A stretch of 64,000 bases of DNA from Clostridiales bacterium (lineage in GTDB: Bacteria; Bacillota; Clostridia; Saccharofermentanales; Saccharofermentanaceae), in assembly GCA_017617935.1 (NCBI GenBank), contig JAFZVF010000094.1, positions 18,995 through 82,994 of the forward strand, read 5' to 3'. The first letter of the stretch is position 1, and each line of letters starts with the position of its first letter. The notes under the pieces were generated by a model. That model ran no database searches. It saw only the letters and a program-made list of their open reading frames with translations, and was not told where the DNA came from. The position numbers and the translations under genes were made by a program. Below are positions 33,388-43,052 of the stretch, one piece after another.

Positions 33388-35068
33388 CCAGAAAGGCTCC
33401 AAGAAATCCCTTTACGAGTTGTTTTCGGAAATGCCTCCGATGAGTTCTATACGCAGGTTCAACCGTGTTGAATCCAATGTTCCCTTTGTCGTCGTTACGG
33501 TCATCTACACCGCGCTGATAATCTGGATCTCGGTCTTCCACGAGCTGTGGTTTGACGAGGCGCAGGCCTGGATGATCGCGAAAGACGCGTCGCTCTACGA
33601 CATATTGTTCAAGATCCCGCACTACGAAACGCACCCGCCGCTCTGGCATCTGATGCTTGCGGTCCCTGCCAAGGCGGGGCTGCCATACGAGTTGTCGATG
33701 AAGGTGATACAGATACTGACCGCGGTCTTTATGGTCGCCGTCATTGAATTCAAGTCGCCGCTGCCGAACATAATCAAGGTAATCCTTCCGTTCACCTATT
33801 GGACGGCATACCAGTACGGCGTCATCTCAAGGCCTTACGCATTGTTCGCCGCGCTGCTCTTCCTGTGCGCGTCGCTTTACTTGGAAAGGGACGAAAAGCC
33901 GGTACAATACTGCGTGGTCTTAGGGATCTTGAGCCTTACTTCGCTTTACGGCCTGATGATCGCCGCCATGATCGCCGCGGCCTGGATATTCAAGCTTATG
34001 CTCAAATACAAGGGGCAGTTCGCAAAGAAGTTTTTTGGAGAAGACAGGGCAAGGCTCTTATCGCTTTTGGCGCTTCTTGTTTTCGGCATCTGCGTCGCCC
34101 TTACCGTCTGGCCTTGGAGCGATACCGCGGGCATGATTAAAACGGAGATGAATGCGGGCAAGCTCGGGAAGTGCCTTGCGTATTCTTTGTTTGTCATTCC
34201 TTCAGAGACGTTTTTTTCAATCAACACCCATCCCAACTCACTGCTCCTTTCCGTTGATATTGAACCGACGGAACTGATCCTTTGCGCGCTCAGATCCGTA
34301 GTGGCCTTCTTTGCGGTCCTGGCGCTCCCGTTCAGGAAAAAGCGTCTTTTGGATTCCGTCCTTCCTTTGGGGGGATTTCTTGTGATCGCGGCCTTTTATT
34401 CGATGGTGCATCATTTCGGACTGTTTTTCATTTTGGCGGTTTACTGCATCTGGATCGGTTTTTACGATTGCGAAAAGAAGGAGAAGGAAGAGCCGGGTGC
34501 TTTGGGAGGCGCTGTTACCGCCGTATTCATGTACATGCTGGTATTTCCTCTAATTTGGACGGTTACGTCCGCAAGAAGCGAGATCATATACAACTACGAT
34601 TACGGCAAGGATGTGGCCGCCTGGATCACGGAAAACAATTTACAGGACTACACCTGGCTTTCCGCATGGGAGCCCGTTGACCTTACGTATACAAGCTACA
34701 ACATTTCGATCACGACGTCCGCATATCTGGGCAGGCCCGTGAACTACAATCTCCATGGCGGCTTCTCCTACTGCATCCGTGACACGGGCGACTATGAGGC
34801 CGCGTTAAAGGAAGCCAAAGAGCTTGCAAAGTACGGCGCGCCGGATTTCATAATCGCCAACAGGAGAAGCCAGTTCAAGGCCGATCTTACGGCCATCGGA
34901 GGAGTGTGGAGCGACTATGAGCTCGTTTGCGTGACCAATGGCGGGAACATCGACAGGGGCCGTTGCTTCAGGAGCGTTCTCGGCGTTTGGATGAATAAGG
35001 ACAATAAAAAACTTCCGTCTGTGAAGACACAAACGGAAGTTCCTGAAGGTTTTGTTTTGGAAGACTGA
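33374..35068 (+). CDS. GT-C-type membrane glycosyltransferase
   Basis: The start at 33374 (overlapping the preceding stop) gives 564 residues with about ten or more hydrophobic segments. The first outer loop carries the acidic GT-C motif 'WFDEAQAWM' and 'ETHPPLWHLML', as in polyprenyl-phosphate-sugar-dependent enzymes of the PMT/ArnT type. The C-terminal 130 residues form a soluble outer domain ('VAAWITENNLQDYTWL'). It probably uses a sugar loaded on a lipid carrier by the adjacent GT2. Its last coding bases also form the terminator of the convergent pnt operon. Confidence 0.8.
   Translation: MDSTDQKGSKKSLYELFSEMPPMSSIRRFNRVESNVPFVVVTVIYTALIIWISVFHELWFDEAQAWMIAKDASLYDILFKIPHYETHPPLWHLMLAVPAKAGLPYELSMKVIQILTAVFMVAVIEFKSPLPNIIKVILPFTYWTAYQYGVISRPYALFAALLFLCASLYLERDEKPVQYCVVLGILSLTSLYGLMIAAMIAAAWIFKLMLKYKGQFAKKFFGEDRARLLSLLALLVFGICVALTVWPWSDTAGMIKTEMNAGKLGKCLAYSLFVIPSETFFSINTHPNSLLLSVDIEPTELILCALRSVVAFFAVLALPFRKKRLLDSVLPLGGFLVIAAFYSMVHHFGLFFILAVYCIWIGFYDCEKKEKEEPGALGGAVTAVFMYMLVFPLIWTVTSARSEIIYNYDYGKDVAAWITENNLQDYTWLSAWEPVDLTYTSYNISITTSAYLGRPVNYNLHGGFSYCIRDTGDYEAALKEAKELAKYGAPDFIIANRRSQFKADLTAIGGVWSDYELVCVTNGGNIDRGRCFRSVLGVWMNKDNKKLPSVKTQTEVPEGFVLED
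35003..35041 (-). terminator. terminator of the pnt operon inside the convergent gene
   Basis: On the minus strand AACTTCCGT and ACGGAAGTT (plus TGTG/CACA inside) form a long stem followed by TTTTTTATT. The hairpin lies within the last 20 codons of the glycosyltransferase gene on the other strand, 30 bp past the pntB stop. Confidence 0.75.
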
Positions 35069-35070
35069 CG

Positions 35071-36501
35071 TCAGTCGTTCTCGTATTCTACAACGAGCTG
35101 TGACACCGTCTGCTTTGCGTCGCCATAGATCATGACGGTGTTGTCCATCGTGAACAGCGGGTTCTCGATTCCTGAGAAGCCCGTACCCTGACCTCTCTTG
35201 AGTACGAATACCGTTCTTGCCTCGTAAGCGTTTACGATGGGCATTCCGTACAAAGGCGAAGACTCGTCGTTGATGGCCGCAGGGTTGACGACGTCGTTTG
35301 CGCCGATGACGATCGCAACGTCGACATTGCTCATCTGAGGGTTCATTTCGTCGGAGGTCTTGAGCTGCTCGTAAGGAACGTTTGCCTCAGCGAGGAGAAC
35401 GTTCATGTGACCCGGCATACGTCCTGCAACGGGGTGGATCGCGAAATTGACTTCACAACCGTTGTCCATGAGGACGTCCGTGAGCTCCTTGACGGCGTGC
35501 TGAGCCTGTGCAACGGCCATGCCGTAACCAGGGATGATGACGACGTTCTTTGCAGCCTCAAGGATGAGATAAGCATCCTCGACGGACATTGACTTGGGCT
35601 CCTTGTGCTCGCCGGTGGCTGCTGTGGACTTCTTCTTCGTTGTCTTGAAGAGGAGTGCTGCGAAGGTCTTGTTCATGGCCTTGCACATGATGAGCGTAAG
35701 GATGACGCCTGAAGCACCGACAAGGCATCCGGAAACGATGAGAACGGTGTTTCCGATAGGGAAGCCTGCGAATGCAGCAGCGAGACCTGAGAGGGCGTTG
35801 AGGAAGGAGATGATGACGGGCATGTCTCCGCCGCCGATGGTGATGACGAGGGTAACGCCGAGGACGAGGGAAGCGATCGTCGTGATGAGGATGCCTGCGA
35901 GTCCGAGGCCGCCGTCAGGTGAGATCGTATAAAGAACGATGCCGATTACGGCGACTACGAGGATGCCGGCATTGATGAAGTTCTTGCCGGGGATCGAGAT
36001 GTTCTTCTTGAACATCTTGAGGCCTGCAAGCTTGCCCCATGCGATGAGTGAACCGGTGAATGCGACTGCGCCGATCACGATCGTGAGACCGAGAGTGATC
36101 GACGTGAAGGCGTCCTTGTTGATCCTGTCGGAACCGCCTCTGAGAGCGCAGTACTGGGAGATGGCGACGAGCATTGAGGAAAGGCCGCCGAAGCCGTTGA
36201 AGAGGGCAACGAGCTGGGGCATTCCCGTCATCTCGACCTTCTTGGCCCAGATGAAGCCTACGATGGAGCCTGCGATTACTGCGCAAGCGATGATGCCGTA
36301 GCCTACGATGCCGCCGTCGATAACGTCCTGTGAAATGAGGACGGAAACGACTGCGACTGCCATACCGATGGATGAATAAAGGTTGCCCTTTCTTGCCGTG
36401 TCAGCCTTTCCGAGCTTCTTGATGCCCATGATGAAGAGCACGGCTGAGATCATGTAGAGGATGATGCAGATAAAATTATCCTTGATAGCGAGGAAATCCA
36501 T
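35071..36501 (-). CDS. pntB: NAD(P) transhydrogenase subunit beta
   Basis: The 476-residue protein has about nine membrane segments (1-280) forming most of the proton channel, then a cytoplasmic NADP(H)-binding domain (about 300-476). Family marks in that domain are 'IIPGYGMAVAQAQHAVKEL', 'HPVAGRMPGHMNVLLAEA' and 'VIGANDVVNPAA', ending in 'KRGQGTGFSGIENPLF'. The enzyme couples hydride transfer between NADH and NADP+ to proton flow. Its start codon touches the stop region of the upstream subunit gene, giving a tight three-gene operon. Confidence 0.95.
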   Translation of the reverse strand: MDFLAIKDNFICIILYMISAVLFIMGIKKLGKADTARKGNLYSSIGMAVAVVSVLISQDVIDGGIVGYGIIACAVIAGSIVGFIWAKKVEMTGMPQLVALFNGFGGLSSMLVAISQYCALRGGSDRINKDAFTSITLGLTIVIGAVAFTGSLIAWGKLAGLKMFKKNISIPGKNFINAGILVVAVIGIVLYTISPDGGLGLAGILITTIASLVLGVTLVITIGGGDMPVIISFLNALSGLAAAFAGFPIGNTVLIVSGCLVGASGVILTLIMCKAMNKTFAALLFKTTKKKSTAATGEHKEPKSMSVEDAYLILEAAKNVVIIPGYGMAVAQAQHAVKELTDVLMDNGCEVNFAIHPVAGRMPGHMNVLLAEANVPYEQLKTSDEMNPQMSNVDVAIVIGANDVVNPAAINDESSPLYGMPIVNAYEARTVFVLKRGQGTGFSGIENPLFTMDNTVMIYGDAKQTVSQLVVEYEND

Positions 36502-36806
36502 TACTTCTTCTTACCCTCCTTTTTCTTGAACATCGCGAGCATCCTGTCGGTTACGAAATAACCGCCGATGACGTTGATCGTTGCGAAGAAGATCGCGATG
36601 CCGCCTAAGATCATTCCGAGGATGTGGTTGTCAACGCAGATCGCGCATGCAGCGATGGCGCCTACGATGGTGATGCCTGAAATGGCGTTCGTACCGCTCA
36701 TGAGCGGGGTGTGGAGCTGCGAAGGGACCTTTGAGATCAGTTCGACTCCGAGATATGCCGATATGATGAAAACGAATATCAGCAGCATTATGGTCTTGGA
36801 ATCCAT
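36501..36806 (-). CDS. pntAB: NAD(P) transhydrogenase subunit alpha, membrane part
   Basis: The 101-residue protein has three hydrophobic segments with 'ELISKVPSQLHTPLMSGTNAISGI', the conserved PntA membrane motif, and 'IGGYFVTDRMLAMFK' at the end. It is the separate C-terminal half of PntA found in bacteria with a three-subunit enzyme. Confidence 0.94.
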   Translation of the reverse strand: MDSKTIMLLIFVFIISAYLGVELISKVPSQLHTPLMSGTNAISGITIVGAIAACAICVDNHILGMILGGIAIFFATINVIGGYFVTDRMLAMFKKKEGKKK

Positions 36807-36808
36807 TA

Positions 36809-37936
36809 TTAAGCCTCCTTGAATCTTTCGTGTATGATGGCGCCGTCTTTGGTAAGGAGGCAGCCCTTCATGATCTCGTCACCGAGATTGACTTCGAATT
36901 CCTTGGTCTCCTTGTTGTAGAAGTGCGTGAGGAATGCGGAGATGTTGCCTGAGAGCATCTTGGATGCGTCCCACGGTACCTGACGCTGGAGCTCGTCACC
37001 CGGGAGGATGACTACGCCGTTGTCGGTGATTACTTCCTTGGTCGGATCGCTTCCTTCGACGTTTCCGCCTGTGGAAACGGCCATATCTACGACTACCGTG
37101 CCGGGCTGCATGCGGTCAAGCACGTCCTTCTTGATGAGGACGGGAGCCTTGCGGCCGAAGACCTTGGCGGTCGTGATGACGATGTTGGACTTTTCGCAGA
37201 CCTTGGCCTGAGCTTCCTGCTGCTTGGCGATCTGCTCGGGCGTGAGCTCTTTTGCGTAACCCTGAGCGGTCTGGCCCATTTCGCCAAGGTCGATCTTTAC
37301 GAAGTTTGCGCCAAGGGACTTGACCTGCTCCTCGACTACCGGACGGGTATCGAAAGCGTCAACCCTTGCGCCTAAACGCTTAGCGGTTGCGATAGCCTGA
37401 AGGCCTGCAACGCCAACGCCGATGACGAAGACTCTTGCCGGGTTGATGGTGCCTGCGGGGGTGACCATCATCGGGAGGATCTTAGGCATTCTTGCAGCCG
37501 CATTGAGGACTGCGACGTATCCTGCGAGTGAAGTCTGGGAAGACTGGACGTCCATCTTCTGGGCCAAAGTCGTTCTCGGGATCATCTCGAGGGATACAGC
37601 CTGGATCTTGTTGTCGGCAAATTCGTGGAGGAGGTCTTTCTCGTTGAAGGGATCGAGGAAGCTGACATGGAGCGAATCGGGCTTGAGGCCTTTTGCTGAC
37701 TCCGGCTTCAGGATCCTGACGACGATCTCAGCGTCGTCCAAAGCTTCCTGCTCGTTCTTTACGATCTTGGCGCCAACGGCCTCGTATGCCGCGTCGTCAA
37801 AACCGCTTTTGGCACCTGCGCCGCTAACGACCGTGAATTCGAATCCCATTCCGGAGAGCTTTTTGATGTCATCCGGTATGAGGGCGACTCGGGTCTCGGC
37901 AGGCAGGGTTTCCTTGCACACCAAAACTTTCTTCAT
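36809..37936 (-). CDS. pntAA: NAD(P) transhydrogenase subunit alpha, NAD-binding part
   Basis: The 375-residue protein resembles alanine dehydrogenase: 'KETLPAETRVALIPDDIKKL' at the N-terminus, 'ARVFVIGVGVAGLQAIATAKRLGA' as NAD-binding Rossmann loop and 'VIVDMAVSTGGNVEGS'. It binds NAD(H) and faces the cytoplasm. GAGGGG precedes the start. Upstream, GCCTAAA and TTTAGGC (37968-37993) form an inverted repeat that might be regulatory. Confidence 0.94.
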   Translation of the reverse strand: MKKVLVCKETLPAETRVALIPDDIKKLSGMGFEFTVVSGAGAKSGFDDAAYEAVGAKIVKNEQEALDDAEIVVRILKPESAKGLKPDSLHVSFLDPFNEKDLLHEFADNKIQAVSLEMIPRTTLAQKMDVQSSQTSLAGYVAVLNAAARMPKILPMMVTPAGTINPARVFVIGVGVAGLQAIATAKRLGARVDAFDTRPVVEEQVKSLGANFVKIDLGEMGQTAQGYAKELTPEQIAKQQEAQAKVCEKSNIVITTAKVFGRKAPVLIKKDVLDRMQPGTVVVDMAVSTGGNVEGSDPTKEVITDNGVVILPGDELQRQVPWDASKMLSGNISAFLTHFYNKETKEFEVNLGDEIMKGCLLTKDGAIIHERFKEA

Positions 37937-38005
37937 TTGAATAACCCCTCTTGTTAAAGAAATAGCCTAAATAATAAAAGGAACTCTTTAGGCGAATAAA
38001 TTATA

Positions 38006-38039
38006 AAACATCACCCTGCAATTGCAAAGTGATGTTTTT
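38006..38039. terminator. bidirectional hairpin terminator
   Basis: ACATCAC (38008-38014) and GTGATGT (38029-38035) flank a palindromic TGCAATTGCA core, with T-rich DNA on one side and A-rich on the other. It ends the lipoprotein-like gene at 38063 on the minus strand. Confidence 0.75.
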
Positions 38040-38062
38040 AGTGTTTTTTATTTAATTATTTT

Positions 38063-39559
38063 TTACTGCTTCTTGAACCAGGCGTCGATCACTTCTCCAT
38101 AGGCCTTTTTCGCGTCGCTTCTGAGGGTCTTGTAGTCCTCGGCGGACATTTTCGTGATCTCCTGGTATCTTGCCGGGTTGGGAGCCCTGTCGGAACCGTT
38201 GAAGGTTACCTTTACGTTGTAGTCGGAGATCGGGGCCTGCAGACCCTTTGTAACACTGTTATACCTGCCGGTCGCATCAAGGTTTTCAAGGGTGAAGCCA
38301 TAGAAGTTGCCCTTCTTGGAAAGCTTGCCTTCAAGGTTCAGGATGCTTCCGTTGGTTTCCATGGAGAGGGTGTATCCGCCGCCTTTCTTGTCCCATTTGA
38401 AGGAAAGACCGGAATTGTATCTGACCTTGCCGTTCTTGGCGGTCTCGGTCATCTTGACGGATGCCTTGTAAGCGGTCTTGTCGTTCTGCCTTACTGAATA
38501 GGAGATATTCAGGGAATGGCCCGTGGACATGTCCAAAGAGAAGGAGATCTCCTCGGAATTCATGACGCTCCTTCCGAGGTCCAAAGACATCTCGTAGGCT
38601 ACGCGGTTTCCGCTGGAGGCCTTGCCGTCGGTATCGACGTCGATCCTTGCAATGCGCTTGCCGGACTTGGTTATGTAGATCCATACGGTCATGTCGCCGT
38701 CATAGTCCTTGACCTTGCGCTTGAACGTGTCGAGGCCTTCATAGAAATCGTCGACCTTGTCATCGGCGTCCTTGATCCCGTAATCGTAATTCGAGTAGCA
38801 CTTGAGAAGGAACTGCTCAAGATCCTTGTCGTGCTTGGCTTGTGCAACGATCTGTGAAACGGCGTCAACGAGGGTTTTTCTGTCAAAATCGAGCGTTACG
38901 ACGGTGCAGTTTAACTGCTGTCCGCCCGCCGTGATCTTGTCGGAGCCCTTGGTAACGCGGGCGTTGTCGAGCAGGGCGTTGACGATGCGTCTTTCGTAGC
39001 TGCTCTTAAGCCTCTTGTATTCGGCAGAGAGGGCCTTGTCGTTTGCGATGGTCTTGCCGAGCTTCAAGTAGTATTCATAGAGGTTCTTGTCAAGCTTTAC
39101 GTCCTCGTCGCCCGTCTCGGGATTGAAGATCGACTTGGGAAGGTTGGAAGCGAGGTTCTTGATCGAAACGCCGTAAGGCTTGTTCGATACCTGAGGCGAT
39201 TCAAGGCTCAGGTCGTTTCCGTTGAAAATGCCCCTAAAGCTTGCGGCCACGGTCTTGTCTTCCTTGATTGCCGCTGTCGTCGCAAAGCGCATGTGGGAAA
39301 AGTCCGAATACACCTTCAATCCAAGTTCGGCGTCCTTGCCCGAGACCGGCTTAAGGCTTCCGGTGACCGTGACGGAACCGCCGTTTGCGAGACGGTTTGC
39401 ATAGTCGACGAGCTCGATCCTGGATACGTCGTTCGCAGTATTTGAAAGCGCGCCCAAAACAAGGTTTTTAGGATTATTGGATGCCGCAGCGCACAAAACG
39501 ATTATCAGCAGAAAGATACCGGCAGCAACTGCTCCTGCTATTACGGATTTCTTTTTCAT
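38063..39559 (-). CDS. large secreted or membrane-anchored protein, unknown function
   Basis: Starting at 39559 (GGGGAGA upstream), the 498-residue protein has one N-terminal hydrophobic segment (about 5-25) without a lipobox, then a soluble outer part. It contains 'LGALSNTANDVSRIELVDYA', several beta-strand pairs that repeat an amphipathic pattern ('MSLDLGRSVMNSEEISFSL', 'SLSMETNGSILNLEGKLSKKG') and a final helix 'LRSDAKKAYGEVIDAWFKKQ'. The strand-rich architecture recalls lipid-binding or LolA-like folds, but no clear family match is evident. The gene stands alone. Confidence 0.75.
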   Translation of the reverse strand: MKKKSVIAGAVAAGIFLLIIVLCAAASNNPKNLVLGALSNTANDVSRIELVDYANRLANGGSVTVTGSLKPVSGKDAELGLKVYSDFSHMRFATTAAIKEDKTVAASFRGIFNGNDLSLESPQVSNKPYGVSIKNLASNLPKSIFNPETGDEDVKLDKNLYEYYLKLGKTIANDKALSAEYKRLKSSYERRIVNALLDNARVTKGSDKITAGGQQLNCTVVTLDFDRKTLVDAVSQIVAQAKHDKDLEQFLLKCYSNYDYGIKDADDKVDDFYEGLDTFKRKVKDYDGDMTVWIYITKSGKRIARIDVDTDGKASSGNRVAYEMSLDLGRSVMNSEEISFSLDMSTGHSLNISYSVRQNDKTAYKASVKMTETAKNGKVRYNSGLSFKWDKKGGGYTLSMETNGSILNLEGKLSKKGNFYGFTLENLDATGRYNSVTKGLQAPISDYNVKVTFNGSDRAPNPARYQEITKMSAEDYKTLRSDAKKAYGEVIDAWFKKQ

Positions 39560-39708
39560 CTTGATTCTCCCCGAATATATATGGCTGAACGTCAAAAAAA
39601 TTATAACAGAAATCGGAACCACTGTCCTGCCGTACGCTTTTGGGGCGTATTGAAAACGGTTCCCGTCAAAGTTATCATTTTATTATTCTTTACGAAAGGC
39701 ATTTTCTG

Positions 39709-41280
39709 ATGGGCGAAAAAGGCATTACCCCGGTCAATTCCGGCAACTCGTTCCTGCGGTTCCTCCGGCGGTTTCCGGGCGTTCCCGCGGCAGTAATAGC
39801 GCTGGTAATGCTTGTGATTACGGGCAACAGGATCGCGAATGGTTATGTAACGTTTGCGCTCATGATCGTGGGATTCATCGTCATCCTTGCCTTCGGCATT
39901 GCGCTCTCCAAAAAGAAAAAGCTTACCGATGACCTCCTCATCCTGCTGCTTTTCGCCGTGGGCTTTTGGATAAAGCTCTGCTATGTTCTCTACACGGACA
40001 TAACCGTCCGTCAGTGCGACGTCGAAACGTTCGTTGAAGGAAATTACAGTGATTACCATGCAGGCTACATTCTTTATCTGCGTGACTTCTTAAGGCTGCC
40101 TGATTTCGACGTGGCGCAGCACGGACAGTTCTACCATCCGCCGCTTCATCACTTTTTGTGCGCGGTATTTCTCCGCATATATGAGATGTTCCTGCCTTCG
40201 GGAACGCACAATTACGAGTGCCTCCAGACGCTGACGTTGCTCTGGTCCTTCGGTTGCCAATACTATATGTTCAGAATCGTCAGATTATTGGGGTGCAAGG
40301 GCAGGGGCCTGGTCAACGCGGCTTTACTGCTTTCCGCATTCCCGTTGCTGACGGTTTTTGCCGGTTCGATCAATAACGACGTCTTGTCGCTGATGCTGTT
40401 TTTTGCAGCATTTTACTATGGGTTGAGATGGTATCGGGAAGGGAAGTTCAAGGACGTTCTGGTCTCCGCGCTTTGCACCGGTCTCGGCATGATGACCAAG
40501 CTTTCCGTGGGACTCATCGCGTTCCCCATGGGATTTCTTTTCATCGTGAGATTCTTCAAGGATATTAAAGCGAAAAGAGGCATCAAGTCATTCGGGCATC
40601 TTGCCTGTTTCGGAGTCATAGCGGCACCGTTGGGGCTTTGGTATTCCATCCGCAACCTTATCAGGTACAATACGCCTTTAGGTTACGTCCTCAAATTGCA
40701 CTACCTTCCACAGGACATCAGCAGATACTCCGTGTCACAGAGGCTTTTTGATTTTTACGGTTTTCCCATTGAGGATTTTTACGTGAATCTCGGGTCTGAC
40801 GGTGAACAGGACTACAATATCTTCATAACGCAGGTGAAGACGATGCTCTTCGGCTATGAAAACTGCCGTGATGACATGGCAATGTCCCTTACCGGCTATG
40901 GCCTGCTTATTCTGACACTAATGCTTATTGCAATTGCCGTCGCAGGGATTATTTATCTGGCCGTAACGTTAAGGAAACGCGGATGTGCGTTCGAGGAGAT
41001 TGCATTGATAATTCTGTTTTTGACGGAGATTGGTTCATCCGTGATGTTTTCACTTAAATATCCGCATGTTTGCTCGCAAGCCTTCCGCTATGATTTTCCC
41101 GCATTAATGACTGGAGTTTACGGAATTGCCGCGCTGTCCGGATCCAAGCGCGTTGAGGGCCTGCCGGACAAGGGCTTACGGATCCTCTGTGCTGCATTTT
41201 TCGTCATGTCGGTATTCTATTACGCACTGCTTTGGACCTACGTCAAAGGCGAGGTCGTCGTGGTGGAACCGACATGGTAG
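39709..41280 (+). CDS. GT-C-type membrane glycosyltransferase, first of a pair
   Basis: From the ATG at 39709 the protein has 523 residues and about ten hydrophobic segments. A large first loop contains the acidic 'RQCDVETF' and 'HGQFYHPPLHHFLCAVF', a pattern seen in GT39/ArnT-like enzymes acting on lipid-phosphate sugars. 'SINNDVLSLMLFFAAFYYG' and 'MMTKLSVGLIAFPMGFLF' are shared with the next protein. Start supported by AAAGG nine bases upstream. The next gene's ATG overlaps the stop (ATGGTAG), so the two paralogues are translated together. Confidence 0.8.
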   Translation: MGEKGITPVNSGNSFLRFLRRFPGVPAAVIALVMLVITGNRIANGYVTFALMIVGFIVILAFGIALSKKKKLTDDLLILLLFAVGFWIKLCYVLYTDITVRQCDVETFVEGNYSDYHAGYILYLRDFLRLPDFDVAQHGQFYHPPLHHFLCAVFLRIYEMFLPSGTHNYECLQTLTLLWSFGCQYYMFRIVRLLGCKGRGLVNAALLLSAFPLLTVFAGSINNDVLSLMLFFAAFYYGLRWYREGKFKDVLVSALCTGLGMMTKLSVGLIAFPMGFLFIVRFFKDIKAKRGIKSFGHLACFGVIAAPLGLWYSIRNLIRYNTPLGYVLKLHYLPQDISRYSVSQRLFDFYGFPIEDFYVNLGSDGEQDYNIFITQVKTMLFGYENCRDDMAMSLTGYGLLILTLMLIAIAVAGIIYLAVTLRKRGCAFEEIALIILFLTEIGSSVMFSLKYPHVCSQAFRYDFPALMTGVYGIAALSGSKRVEGLPDKGLRILCAAFFVMSVFYYALLWTYVKGEVVVVEPTW

Positions 41281-43025
41281 AGAAGAAGAGTGACGTTGGT
41301 TCCATAGGGCCTTCGTTCCTGTTGATGACGGCGGGAGTGCTTTTCATCTACTGTCTTACGGGGATGACCGCGGCACGCCTGAACAGCGCCAAAGCCGCCA
41401 TTCTTTTCGGCGTCTTCGTCTCGTTCATCGCATTCTATACGGTGAGCCGCATAAAGAGCGTGAAGGTCGGATTCATTGGCCTTCTGGCAGGAGTTCCCGT
41501 GGGGTTCGTCTCTTCCTTCGCACTCGAAAAAGCCTTCGATTCGGTCAGCCGTTTGACCATCGAATGTTTCGGAATCTTGCTGAGATTCTTTTTGTTCGGA
41601 TGCCTTACTGCGATAGCGCTTTCATGCATTTGCCTGATCGCCGCAAAAAGGTTCAAGACCGAAGACGCGGTTTTCGCGGTGCTTTCCGCGGGCTTTGTCT
41701 TGAGAGGGATAATGGTGCTGTTTACGCCGATGAACTTTTACCAGCACGATGTATCCTCGTTCGCGCCCGGGTTCCAAGGCTTCCACGACGACTACATCAT
41801 GTACGTTTACGAGAACTGGGCGCTTCCTGACGGCGACGTAAGGGACTTGGGCCAGCTCTACCATCCGCCGCTCCATTACATTCTGAGCGCGGTCTTTTTC
41901 AAGCTCAATGCGGTCCTTTTCCCGGACCGTTCGGGTGCGGTCGACTCCCTCAAGACGCTTCCGTTCATCTGGAGCAGCGGTTTTGTCCTCTTTAGCCTTA
42001 AGATCTTCAGGCATTTCAAGCTCCAAGGCGCTTCACTCATAGCGGCGCTTGTCTTTGTCTGCTTCCACCCGCAGACGGTGTTCCTGTCGATCCAGGTGAA
42101 TAACGACGCGCTCGCGCTGATGCTCTTCGTCGCGGCACTCTATCTTGCTCTCAAGTGGTATGAGAGCCCTGACCTCACGACGATCCTTTTCACGGCGCTC
42201 GCCATCGGCTGCGCCATGATGACCAAGCTCTCGATGGGCTTTGTCGCCTTCCCCGTCGGATTCCTGTTCCTTGCAAAACTGGTGAAGGCCTTCAGGGAAA
42301 AGAAGAAAGGCGAGGTTACGGCAGGCGGGCTTATAAAGCAGTTCGTGCTTTTCGGCGTTCTCGTGGCTCCTCTGGGGCTTTGGTATCCGGTGAAAAACTT
42401 CATCGAGCACGGAACGCCCTTCACTTACGTTTTCACGATCGATTCCACCAGCGGCCAGGACGTCTGGACGTATTCAGCGTGGCAGAGGCTTTTCGCGCCG
42501 TCTTCCGAATCCCTTAAGATGCCGTTCCTCACGATGTCTTCGTCCAAGCCCGCGGTCGATTACAACATGTTCTTGGCACTCCTCAAGACTTCGCTTTTCG
42601 ATGAGAGACACTTCGAATCGGACTATCTCACCAAGGCGGCGTGCTGCCTTTGGGCGTCCGCACTGATTGTGGCGTTCGTGATCCTGATCAGCGCGGTGAC
42701 GTTAACCGTCAGGTACATTTGCAAGAAGAAAATGACTGCAGGTTTCGCATCGCTCCTGATCCTTTGCGCCGTGATGCTCATCTGCTACGTAAGCTTCTGC
42801 TTCAATTACCCGGTGGTGTGTACGGAGAGCTTCAGATACATAGCTCCGGTCCTTCCCGCGGCGGGCGTTTTTTTGGGACTCGCCGGGCAGGAATCCCGAA
42901 CAAAGTCCATTTGGAAGACCGTTTACGGATGCATCCACACTTCTTTTGTCTTATCGGTGTTTGCCTTCTATGGGGCATATTCCCAATACAGAGGGGCCTG
43001 GGAGCACTTCATCAAGCCCAAGTGA
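41274..43025 (+). CDS. GT-C-type membrane glycosyltransferase, second of a pair
   Basis: The 583-residue paralogue of the preceding protein has 'QHDVSSFAPGF', 'LGQLYHPPLHYILSAVFF', 'QVNNDALALMLFVAALYLA' and 'MMTKLSMGFVAFPVGFLF' in the same order, with about four extra hydrophobic segments at its N-terminus. The tandem duplication with conserved acidic and His residues suggests two sugar transfers on the same glycan, or two acceptor specificities. Confidence 0.8.
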   Translation: MVEKKSDVGSIGPSFLLMTAGVLFIYCLTGMTAARLNSAKAAILFGVFVSFIAFYTVSRIKSVKVGFIGLLAGVPVGFVSSFALEKAFDSVSRLTIECFGILLRFFLFGCLTAIALSCICLIAAKRFKTEDAVFAVLSAGFVLRGIMVLFTPMNFYQHDVSSFAPGFQGFHDDYIMYVYENWALPDGDVRDLGQLYHPPLHYILSAVFFKLNAVLFPDRSGAVDSLKTLPFIWSSGFVLFSLKIFRHFKLQGASLIAALVFVCFHPQTVFLSIQVNNDALALMLFVAALYLALKWYESPDLTTILFTALAIGCAMMTKLSMGFVAFPVGFLFLAKLVKAFREKKKGEVTAGGLIKQFVLFGVLVAPLGLWYPVKNFIEHGTPFTYVFTIDSTSGQDVWTYSAWQRLFAPSSESLKMPFLTMSSSKPAVDYNMFLALLKTSLFDERHFESDYLTKAACCLWASALIVAFVILISAVTLTVRYICKKKMTAGFASLLILCAVMLICYVSFCFNYPVVCTESFRYIAPVLPAAGVFLGLAGQESRTKSIWKTVYGCIHTSFVLSVFAFYGAYSQYRGAWEHFIKPK

Positions 43026-43052
43026 TACGTTTGGCACGGCAGGGGTCTGGCG

